Below are positions 7,310-14,044 of a DNA stretch of 17,631 nt, piece after piece. Within the stretch, counting starts at the first letter, position 1. Each line of letters begins with the position of its first letter. Under the pieces are notes generated by a model that saw only the letters and a program-made list of their open reading frames with translations, had not been told where the DNA came from and did not search any database. Source of the stretch: JAGXLC01 sp046545795 (GTDB lineage Bacteria; Bacteroidota; Bacteroidia; Bacteroidales; UBA12077); the NCBI GenBank assembly GCA_046545795.1, contig JBKGZD010000040.1, forward strand, positions 1 through 17,631. Direction: 5' to 3'. Made by a program: the position numbers and the translations under genes.

Positions 7310-7606
7310 TTATTCTCAATCCTTTAAGTTTTTGACATTAATTTTTTGCTCTCTAACAAATTTGTAAAAAAAATCGTTAAAAAAAAATTAAAATTTCCTT
7401 GTATTTCTAAATAAGATTGTATTCAATTTTCAGTCAATTATATAAAAATTTAAATTTATTATATTTTTTTATTGCGCACATAATCAGGTGGTTACTCTTT
7501 AGATTTCTTAATAAATTGTTAACTAAAAATTTACTGAATATTAATTAAAGATGAAATTCGATTACCTGCTTGAATTTAATCTTTGATTAAATAAAAATAA
7601 TAACCC
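7310..7606. other. AT-rich intergenic region between mlaD-like gene and dnaA
   Basis: These 297 bases carry the dnaA leader, including AAGGA close to its ATG, and the trailer of the MCE gene. Long A and T runs occur at 7367-7390. A perfect AT-only-type stem, ATTTAATC/GATTAAAT with a three-base loop, lies at 7574-7592, but no T-tract follows on the minus strand. I found no TTATCCACA-type boxes, so the region does not look like an origin. No gene is seen. Confidence 0.55.
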
Positions 7607-8548
7607 CTATTTGTTTTTACCAAATACAGAAATATTGATATATCTTTTTGGATTCTCTTTTATATCTTCTAATAGTTTATTCAGGCTTGAAGATGTTTCG
7701 TTAAGATTATTGTAAAGCGAATCATTCTTCATAAGTTTTCCTGCAGAGCCTTTACCTTCCTGAATATATGCAAGGATTGAATCCGTGGAAGCTAAGGTAT
7801 GTTCAAGGTGTTTTATCGTATTACCCAGGTTAGCATCTTCAAGAGAATCAGAAATGCTTGAAAAATTATTCAGGGTATTATTTATAGACTCTTTGTTTTT
7901 TGACAGAGAAGTGACCAGGGAATCTGAATTTCTTATGATGCTTGAAATGTTATCGTTATTGTCATTTATGAGGTGTTCAAATTTTTCGGAGGATGATTTA
8001 AGGCTATTGGAAGTTGAGTTGATATTGTGTACGCTGTGCCTAATGTCTTTACGGGTTTGGTTATCAAAAATGCTCAAAACACTGTCAATTGTTGTTATGA
8101 GATTTTCAGTTTTTGTTTTGATGGGTTGAATTTCCTGCTCTAATTGTTTTGCTAGGTCTTGTTTATAATGAGAAGGTATTGTATCTCCTGGTTCATAGTA
8201 TGTTTCTTTATCGGTAAAATCTAATTGCATTGCCTTTGTCCCCATTAAGTCATCACTATAAATAATAGCCCTGGAGTTTTTTGGAATTTTAATATTTCCA
8301 CTCAGAGTAAACCGAACAAGTATTTTCTTATTATTTTTGCCTGTTAAGCTGAGGTTTTCAACCATTCCTATTTTGAATCCATTCATATATACGTGGCTTG
8401 CCTTTTCAAGACCTCCTATCTCATCATAAAGTGCATAGTATGTTGAGGACCTGGAAAAAATATCTTTTCCCTTTAAAAAATTGATGCCCCAAACCAGCAG
8501 GGCAATAAGAAATGCGGCGATTAATCCTATTTTTAATTCTTTTGACAT
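7607..8548 (-). CDS. MCE/MlaD family lipid-transport protein
   Basis: This 313-residue protein is a periplasmic, inner-membrane-anchored component of a phospholipid trafficking (Mla-like) system. One N-terminal membrane helix covers about residues 7-23 in KIGLIAAFLIALLVWGINFL. The MCE domain spans about 36-112, with the conserved VYMNGFKIGMV and IIYSDDLMGTKAM stretches. A long Ser/Asn-rich helical region (about 130-265) then probably forms the needle- or barrel-like extension. The tail GKGSAGKLMKNDSLYNNL followed by NPKRYINISVFG is the usual ending in Bacteroidota. It lies six bases downstream of the amidase gene, so the pair is an operon. The MlaE permease and MlaF ATPase partners are not in this window. 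The family call is firm; the lipid carried is unknown. Confidence 0.93.
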   Translation of the reverse strand: MSKELKIGLIAAFLIALLVWGINFLKGKDIFSRSSTYYALYDEIGGLEKASHVYMNGFKIGMVENLSLTGKNNKKILVRFTLSGNIKIPKNSRAIIYSDDLMGTKAMQLDFTDKETYYEPGDTIPSHYKQDLAKQLEQEIQPIKTKTENLITTIDSVLSIFDNQTRKDIRHSVHNINSTSNSLKSSSEKFEHLINDNNDNISSIIRNSDSLVTSLSKNKESINNTLNNFSSISDSLEDANLGNTIKHLEHTLASTDSILAYIQEGKGSAGKLMKNDSLYNNLNETSSSLNKLLEDIKENPKRYINISVFGKNK

Positions 8549-8554
8549 TATTGG

Positions 8555-9667
8555 TTAATTTTCTTTTTGGCTTAGCGCTTTTTTTACTGAGATGATTTGA
8601 TTGTTTTTGTATGCAACTACAAATGCTCCAGGGAAATCCTCCTGTATTTCTTCTTTGTATTTTACAGCCTCTTCATAATTGTCATAATTTCCTACCGTGT
8701 ATTTATAGTTATCTTCGTCTTTATGTACTTCGACATTTTCATGGTTCTTAAAAAAATCAGCATCTGTTGAGATTTTATTAACTGATGCTGCAATCTGGAG
8801 TTTATAAGAAATTGAATCGTTCTTTTTTTTGGTGTTAGGGTATTCGGCTAGTTTAACATTGTTTTCTTCAGCGTTTTCTTTATATTGTTTAAAGGCTTTA
8901 AAAATTGAAGCTGCGATTTTTTCTTTTCCTTTGTCTGAATTCAGGTAATTTTCTTCTTCTGGGTTTGAAATAAAGCCTGCTTCAACCAACACTCTTGGCA
9001 TAGTAGTTTTATAAAGTACAAGAAAACCTGCTTGCTTAACTCCTCGGTTATTCATTTCTGTTTCAGCTTCAAAATTGTCCTGAATTGATGATGCAAAATT
9101 CAGGCTTTGTTTCAGATAAGCGTCCTGCATAAGAGAAAAGATTATATATGATTCTGCAGATTGAGGGTCAAAGCCTTCATACTGCTCATCATGGTCTTCT
9201 TCATACAAAATGGCTGCATTTTCTTGCTTTGCGACTTCCAGGTTACTTTGATTTTTGTGGATACCCATTGCAAAAGTTTCTGTTCCGCTTGCAAGGCGAC
9301 TGGGGTTTGCATTTACGTGAACCGAGATAAACAGGTCTGCATTGTTTTTATTTGCCGTCTCTGCTCTTTCGTACAAGGGGATTAAAGTATCTGTTTTCCT
9401 GGTAAAAATAACTTCAATGTCAGGAAAATTTTCTTCGAAATATTTTCCAAGCCTTAGGGCAATATCAAGAACAATATCCTTTTCCATGCTGTAAACACCT
9501 CGCGCTCCTGAATCACGACCTCCATGCCCCGGATCAATTACCACCGTTTTAATACGGTAATTTTCATCTTCTTGCCCGTATAGTTTTGTGTGGACAAAGA
9601 AAATAAGGGGTATAACCAAAAAGATGATTGTTTGGTGTAGTTTGGCATGAAATTTTTTATAGTTCAT
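8555..9667 (-). CDS. N-acetylmuramoyl-L-alanine amidase with C-terminal SPOR-like domain
   Basis: This enzyme cleaves the amide bond between the peptide stem and N-acetylmuramic acid in peptidoglycan (Amidase_3/AmiC type), in the periplasm. I start it at the ATG at 9667 (370 residues), because that gives a signal peptide with a basic N-terminus and hydrophobic core near 12-26. Extending the frame to 9829 would add 54 unremarkable residues and overlap lptD. Zinc ligands are H48 in VVIDPGHGG, E62 in SMEKDIVLDIA and H117 in ISVHVNA. The catalytic glutamate is E229 in VLVEAGFISNP. Residues 139-210 form the helical insert that usually regulates AmiC-like enzymes. About 285-362 resemble a SPOR-type peptidoglycan-binding domain. 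It is transcribed with the MCE gene and divergent from lptD. Confidence 0.93.
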   Translation of the reverse strand: MNYKKFHAKLHQTIIFLVIPLIFFVHTKLYGQEDENYRIKTVVIDPGHGGRDSGARGVYSMEKDIVLDIALRLGKYFEENFPDIEVIFTRKTDTLIPLYERAETANKNNADLFISVHVNANPSRLASGTETFAMGIHKNQSNLEVAKQENAAILYEEDHDEQYEGFDPQSAESYIIFSLMQDAYLKQSLNFASSIQDNFEAETEMNNRGVKQAGFLVLYKTTMPRVLVEAGFISNPEEENYLNSDKGKEKIAASIFKAFKQYKENAEENNVKLAEYPNTKKKNDSISYKLQIAASVNKISTDADFFKNHENVEVHKDEDNYKYTVGNYDNYEEAVKYKEEIQEDFPGAFVVAYKNNQIISVKKALSQKEN

Positions 9668-9698
9668 ATTATTGAAAATAATATTTTCATTAGCTTTG
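9667..9698 (+). promoter_or_regulatory. Candidate promoter for lptD
   Basis: TAGCTTTG at 9691-9698 matches the Bacteroidota -7 consensus TAnnTTTG exactly, 43 bases before the lptD start codon. The -33 position (TATT at 9667-9670, spacer 20) is a poor match. A start near 9705 would give a leader of roughly 36 bases. The element lies in the amidase 5' leader. Confidence 0.4.
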
Positions 9699-9720
9699 AC
9701 GCGTAATTTATTATTTAATG

Positions 9721-9752
9721 CAAAAATAGCATAATAGAAATTGATATTAAAA
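9721..9752 (-). promoter_or_regulatory. Candidate promoter for the amidase-mlaD operon
   Basis: On the minus strand TATTTTTG (plus 9721-9728) matches the -7 consensus exactly. A TTTT (plus 9749-9752) stands 20 bases upstream as the -33 element. Transcription would begin near 9714, leaving a leader of about 48 bases to the ATG at 9667. The -33 element lies inside the first codons of lptD. Confidence 0.55.
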
Positions 9753-12338
9753 TTAGATCGAAATATTTTTAAAACCTTTTTATGGGTTTCTTTATTGTTG
9801 TTAGTAAGAATAAATAACGCAGAGGGCAATATTTTTACTGGGGCTGTATCTTCTTATCAAGTTTCTGATACAACTCTTCCGGCAGAACAGGAGCGTACAG
9901 ATACTATTAAACAAGAGAAAGAGGATTCTTCTTCTGATTTTATTCAGACTGAAGTTGACTATACAGCTGAGGACTCTATAGTAATGTCAAGAAGTGATAA
10001 TAAGATTTATTTATATAAAAATGCTGAGGTTAAGTATGGGAATATTGAATTGGTTGCGGATTATATTGAATACAACCAGGATTCGAGTACTCTTTTTGCA
10101 AAAGGAATGAAAGACTCTACCGGGAAAGTAGTTGGGAAGCCTGTCTTTAAAGATAAGGATAAAACTTATGATGCAGAAACAATTCGTTATAATTTCAAGA
10201 CACAGGAAGGATATATTAAACATGTTGTTACTGAAGAACAAGAAGGTTTTCTGCATGGAGAAACAACAAAAAAACATGAAAATAAGCATTTTCATTTTAA
10301 AGATGGAAAGTATACCACCTGTGATAAGGAGCATCCGGATTTCTATGTTAATATCACAAAGGGAATAGTTGTACCTAATGAGCGGATTGTTTCCGGGCCG
10401 GCTTATCTTGTAATTGCTGATATACCATTGCCTTTGATACTGCCATTTGGATATTTCCCCATTCAGCAGAAACAAACTTCCGGGATAGTTATGCCATCCT
10501 ATGGAGAAGAGAGTACCCGGGGATTTTATCTTAATGATCTTGGTTATTATTTTGGTATTAGTGACAAGATGGATTTAAAAGTTAGTGGTGAAATTTATAG
10601 TTTGGGTACATGGGGTGTGAATTTAAAATACAGGTTAATGGAACGGTATAAATATACCAGTAACCTGGACGTTGATTTTAAACATCTTATACAGGGTGAT
10701 AAGGGTTCACCGGATTATGTTTCCTCAAAGGATTATTCAATAAGATGGTCGCATAGCCAATCTTCAAAAGCACATCCTTATCGTTCTTTCAATGCCAGCG
10801 TGGATTATTCAACCACTGCTTATGATAAAACTCATAGCAGGGATATGGATCAATATACCAGCAATACAAAGTCTTCAAGCATATCATATTCAAGGAAGTG
10901 GCCGGACAGTCCTTTTAGTTTAAATGCGAAATTAAGGCATAGTCAGAATACGAAGAACCAAATGGTTGATTTGACTCTTCCAAACATGTCGTTTAGTATG
11001 TCCAGGCAATATCCTCTGAGACAACTTAATAAATCCGGCAGGTCGAAATGGTATGATGATTTACAGGTTAGTTATAGTGCAGATTTGGAAAATAAGATTC
11101 GTAGACCGGATTCATTGTTGTTTGAAGACACAAAGTTTTCTGATTTCAGAAGCGGATTTCGACACAAGGTTCCGGTTTCTTTAAATTTTAAGTTTTTTAA
11201 ATACCTTAATGTGACCCCAAATGTGAATTACCAGGGTGTTTTATATCCACGATATATAGAACGTTCCTGGGATCCTGAAAGTGAAAGTGTTGTTACTGAT
11301 ACGATAGAGAAATTTCGTTATGCACAGTCACTTGAACCCTCGTTGTCAATGGGTCTCAGCCCGAAATTTTTCGGAATGTTTACTTTTAACAAGGAAGATT
11401 TTAAAATTCAGGCTGTGAGGCATGTTCTAACTCCTTCTGTAAACTTTAGTTTTAAACCAGACCTTGGGGATATGACAGCAGGGTATTATGATACCCATCA
11501 AAGTGATACTACTGGTGAAATTGATGAGTATTCCATTTTTGACGGCCAATTATACCGTCCCCCTTCACCTCCCGGAAGATCGGGTAATATTAACTTTGGA
11601 CTGGATAATAACCTTGAGATGAAAGTGCGCTCTGATAAAGATGGCGAAGAAGAATTAAAGAAGATTACTATTCTTAAAAGCCTGAATTTTCGATCTAGTT
11701 ATGATATTTATGCAGACTCGCTGAATTGGTCTGATATACGTTTTACTGGGCGTACTTCCTTCTTAGATAATAATATTAATGTCAATTTTAGTGGTAATTT
11801 AGATCCATACGCCATTAATAGTGATGGCGACGTAGTAGAAAGGGCACAGTTTTCTGATGATGGCCGTTTAGCACGCTTAACAAGGTTTAATACATCCGTA
11901 AACATGAATCTTCGTCCTGATGGAGGAGGAGGCGATGATGGAAGCAGCCAGCAGGGAAATGGGCAAGATCAGGGTGGTCCAACTCCAAATGGGCGATATG
12001 ATTATTTTGATGTTCCCTGGAATATCAGTATTGGATACAACTTTAATTATTCCAAACCTGCTTTTGAATCCAAGATTACTCAAACTATTAAAGCATCAGG
12101 GGATTTTAGTCCGACAGACAAATGGGATGTTTCATTTTCAACTCATTATGATTTTGAAGCGAAAAAGTTTTCTGCTACTAATATAACGATTTCACGAGAC
12201 CTCCACTGCTGGACAATGACATTCGACTGGATACCCTTCGGTGAAAGGAAAAGCTACTTCTTTGAAATAAGAGTTAATTCTTCAGTTCTTGAAGATCTCA
12301 AATTGAAGAAGAGAGATACATGGTATGATAATCTATAA
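9741..12338 (+). CDS. lptD: LPS assembly outer-membrane protein LptD
   Basis: LptD is the outer-membrane barrel that receives lipopolysaccharide from the periplasmic bridge and inserts it in the outer leaflet. The 865-residue protein starts with TTG; an in-frame stop (9735-9737) lies two codons upstream and no ATG follows nearby. A signal-peptide-like hydrophobic run covers about 12-22. An OstA/LptA-like jellyroll occupies about 70-215. The conserved join GPAYLVIADIPLPLILPFGYFP follows near 215-236. The remainder is barrel, with many alternating aromatic strands. It contains a low-complexity Gly/Asp/Gln insert near 728-752. The tail, ending TWYDNL, is of the Bacteroidota kind. Only two cysteines are present, C194 and C823. 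It is divergent from the amidase-mlaD operon. Confidence 0.92.
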   Translation: MILKLDRNIFKTFLWVSLLLLVRINNAEGNIFTGAVSSYQVSDTTLPAEQERTDTIKQEKEDSSSDFIQTEVDYTAEDSIVMSRSDNKIYLYKNAEVKYGNIELVADYIEYNQDSSTLFAKGMKDSTGKVVGKPVFKDKDKTYDAETIRYNFKTQEGYIKHVVTEEQEGFLHGETTKKHENKHFHFKDGKYTTCDKEHPDFYVNITKGIVVPNERIVSGPAYLVIADIPLPLILPFGYFPIQQKQTSGIVMPSYGEESTRGFYLNDLGYYFGISDKMDLKVSGEIYSLGTWGVNLKYRLMERYKYTSNLDVDFKHLIQGDKGSPDYVSSKDYSIRWSHSQSSKAHPYRSFNASVDYSTTAYDKTHSRDMDQYTSNTKSSSISYSRKWPDSPFSLNAKLRHSQNTKNQMVDLTLPNMSFSMSRQYPLRQLNKSGRSKWYDDLQVSYSADLENKIRRPDSLLFEDTKFSDFRSGFRHKVPVSLNFKFFKYLNVTPNVNYQGVLYPRYIERSWDPESESVVTDTIEKFRYAQSLEPSLSMGLSPKFFGMFTFNKEDFKIQAVRHVLTPSVNFSFKPDLGDMTAGYYDTHQSDTTGEIDEYSIFDGQLYRPPSPPGRSGNINFGLDNNLEMKVRSDKDGEEELKKITILKSLNFRSSYDIYADSLNWSDIRFTGRTSFLDNNINVNFSGNLDPYAINSDGDVVERAQFSDDGRLARLTRFNTSVNMNLRPDGGGGDDGSSQQGNGQDQGGPTPNGRYDYFDVPWNISIGYNFNYSKPAFESKITQTIKASGDFSPTDKWDVSFSTHYDFEAKKFSATNITISRDLHCWTMTFDWIPFGERKSYFFEIRVNSSVLEDLKLKKRDTWYDNL

Positions 12339-12344
12339 CTTTTT

Positions 12345-12376
12345 TGGTTAATTGGTGAAGTGGTTGATTGGTTAAT
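12345..12376. repeat. 8-bp degenerate tandem repeat, four units
   Basis: Units TGGTTAAT (12345-12352), TGGTGAAG (12353-12360), TGGTTGAT (12361-12368) and TGGTTAAT (12369-12376) follow without gaps just after the lptD stop. All start with TGGT, and the first and last are identical. No hairpin terminator is apparent here. Confidence 0.6.
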
Positions 12377-12497
12377 TAGCTTTTTAAACTCCTAACAGTT
12401 AAAGCATTTCTTTCTTCTGAATGCGCCTGATTAGTAGGTGAGGGAGCTAAAGATTGTGATCTGCTGCCTGTTCTTATGGCAACAAAATATAAAAACT

Positions 12498-12995
12498 TTA
12501 TAACGATTTTTCATAGAAACTGAGAGGAGATTCAAATAAATCAGGATTGATTGGTTCTCGTTGAGTAAAGCCCAGATTCTTATAAAATTCATGGGTGTTT
12601 TCTTTTGTTGAAAGTGAGCTGAATTTGATTGATGAATAGTTATTTTCTTTTGCATAATTGTCAATAAAGTCTTTCAGAGAGGAGATCAACTCATCATTCA
12701 CCCAATTTGGAGCTATTGCTATTCTTTTAATAAATAGTGTTTTGTTATTATCTTCGGACCAGTTAATTTTTGTAAAACTTTCAGGTTGATTTCTGGTAAA
12801 AGAAAAAGTTCCTACGCTTATTCTTTGGTGTGTAATAAGATAAAAATGGTTGTTTTCCATTTCTTCTTTTAATTCATTATAATTTGGTATAGGCGGCCTC
12901 CAAAAATTTTCCACCAGGGTGTCATTATCATATGAAGATTTAATAATAAATAAAGCTTCAATTATGTTAGATTCAGTAGCGGCGTGAATTTTCAT
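12498..12995 (-). CDS. GNAT-like N-acetyltransferase fold protein
   Basis: This 165-residue cytoplasmic protein has the strand-helix order of GNAT acyltransferases. The N-terminus is MKIHAATESNIIEAL, a typical first strand and helix. The central strand is LFIKRIAIAP (87-96), and a C-terminal KENTHEFYKNLGF motif (131-143) gives the usual N..FY..LGF signature. What is missing is the acetyl-CoA pyrophosphate loop: after P96 the sequence is NWVNDELISSL instead of the R/Q-x-x-G-x-G/A pattern. It may therefore be a catalytically altered or non-acetylating member. The gene is a single minus-strand unit, convergent with lptD and divergent from the phosphatase. Fold assignment is fair; substrate and activity are unknown. 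Confidence 0.72.
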   Translation of the reverse strand: MKIHAATESNIIEALFIIKSSYDNDTLVENFWRPPIPNYNELKEEMENNHFYLITHQRISVGTFSFTRNQPESFTKINWSEDNNKTLFIKRIAIAPNWVNDELISSLKDFIDNYAKENNYSSIKFSSLSTKENTHEFYKNLGFTQREPINPDLFESPLSFYEKSL

Positions 12996-13014
12996 ATGGT
13001 TATTTTTAATTTTT

Positions 13015-13046
13015 CAAAGGTCATATGGAAAATATAGATGTTAAAA
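13015..13046 (-). promoter_or_regulatory. Candidate promoter for the GNAT-like gene
   Basis: On the minus strand GACCTTTG (plus 13015-13022) matches TAnnTTTG at all but the first base. A TTTT (plus 13043-13046) lies exactly 20 bases upstream. It would place transcription start within about 12 bases of the ATG at 12995. Confidence 0.4.
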
Positions 13047-13134
13047 CAATTATTATGGTTTGAGGTTTAATAATTATTTTCTGCCTGTTTGTTTCATTCC
13101 TTCAGATAATTGGATTATGAGCTAAAATAATATA

Positions 13135-13164
13135 TTTTCAACAAATTTAAAATTTTTATTTTTG
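13135..13164 (+). promoter_or_regulatory. Candidate promoter for the PPP phosphatase gene
   Basis: TATTTTTG at 13157-13164 matches the Bacteroidota -7 consensus exactly, and TTTT at 13135-13138 stands 18 bases upstream as the -33 element. Transcription would begin near 13171, about 24 bases before the ATG at 13195. Confidence 0.5.
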
Positions 13165-13194
13165 ATAAACTATTCAATGAATAAATTGTGAATT

Positions 13195-13896
13195 ATGAGG
13201 TTAGCGATTGGTGATATTCATGGCTGTTTTAAAACTTTCAGAAAATTGATTGAGGATATCATTCAATTGGGTAAAAGCGATACACTGTATTTAGTTGGTG
13301 ATTACATTGACAGAGGCCCGGAGAGCATGAGAGTAGTAGATTATATAATTCAATTAAAGGATGAAGGTTACAATCTTCAACTGGTACGGGGAAATCATGA
13401 AGAAATGTTGATAGATGCATATAACGATCAATCCCCTGAGAATTTTATGTTGTGGATGATGAATGGCGCTGAGAGCACATTGCAGAGTTATGATATTGCT
13501 TCCTATTCTGTGATGGGGAGTGCCAGCTTGAACGAATTACCGGAACATCATACAAGTTTTTTAAAAAAATTACCCTATTATATAATGTTAGATGATTTTA
13601 TTATTGTCCATGCAGGAATAAATTTTGAAGCTGAAGAGCCTTTTTCTGATTATCGTTCAATGGTTTGGTGTCGTGATTGTGAAAACGATTTAATAAAATC
13701 AGAGAATAGAATAGTGATTCACGGACATACACCAACCCCGTCTGAAGAGTTAAAGTTTCATGATAACCTGGATAAAGAAAAGCAAATTAATCTGGATACA
13801 GGCTGTGTTTATAAAACCTTCACCGGTATGGGAAATTTGACAGCAATGGATTTGGATTCTTTCCAGATTTATGATGCAGAAAATATCGACTTTTAA
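13195..13896 (+). CDS. PPP-family metallophosphatase (Ser/Thr phosphatase type)
   Basis: This 233-residue two-metal phosphoesterase has all the PPP-family motifs. GDIHG (6-10, metal ligands D7 and H9), GDYIDRG (35-41) and GNHEE (66-70) are followed by VHAG (138-141) and HGHTP (176-180). The closing DTGCVY segment (201-206) is typical of bacterial members. Family enzymes remove phosphate from Ser/Thr proteins or split dinucleoside polyphosphates (ApaH); some eukaryotic members cleave polyphosphate. There is no signal peptide, so it acts in the cytoplasm. Its ATG has no strong Shine-Dalgarno, which is usual in this phylum. It lies 148 bases upstream of ppk1 on the same strand, with a separate candidate promoter between them. 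The substrate cannot be chosen from sequence. Confidence 0.9.
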   Translation: MRLAIGDIHGCFKTFRKLIEDIIQLGKSDTLYLVGDYIDRGPESMRVVDYIIQLKDEGYNLQLVRGNHEEMLIDAYNDQSPENFMLWMMNGAESTLQSYDIASYSVMGSASLNELPEHHTSFLKKLPYYIMLDDFIIVHAGINFEAEEPFSDYRSMVWCRDCENDLIKSENRIVIHGHTPTPSEELKFHDNLDKEKQINLDTGCVYKTFTGMGNLTAMDLDSFQIYDAENIDF

Positions 13897-13993
13897 TTAT
13901 AATTTTTGTATAAACCATCAGTTATTTCTTGTAGGTGGAATAATTCGGCTAGAAAATAATCCCATGCATAACGAATTTACCTTGAGTAATAAT

Positions 13994-14001
13994 TATCTTT
14001 G
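13994..14001 (+). promoter_or_regulatory. Candidate -7 element for ppk1
   Basis: TATCTTTG matches TAnnTTTG exactly, 43 bases before the ppk1 ATG. No good TTTG is found at the proper distance upstream, so the promoter is tentative. It would drive ppk1, the asparaginase and perhaps the DUF2007 gene. Confidence 0.35.
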
Positions 14002-14044
14002 AGAATAATCGCATATATAGCAAAATAAATAAAATACAGGTATA

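Noticed and set aside
7574..7592. AT-rich hairpin as terminator of the amidase-mlaD operon
   Set aside because: The stem is almost all A and T, and no T-tract follows on the minus strand.
7310..7606. oriC next to dnaA
   Set aside because: The region is AT-rich but I found no DnaA-box cluster, and dnaA in Bacteroidota often lies away from the origin.
9668..9829. N-terminal extension of the amidase to 9829
   Set aside because: It would place the signal peptide in mid-protein and overlap the start of lptD and both candidate promoters; the ATG at 9667 gives a normal export signal.
11920..11995. Gly/Asp/Gln-rich stretch as a frameshift or inserted element in lptD
   Set aside because: The frame continues intact on both sides, and low-complexity loops are ordinary in outer-membrane barrels.
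12431..12664. 77-residue minus-strand frame
   Set aside because: It overlaps the 3' part of the GNAT-like gene in another frame and shows no family features.
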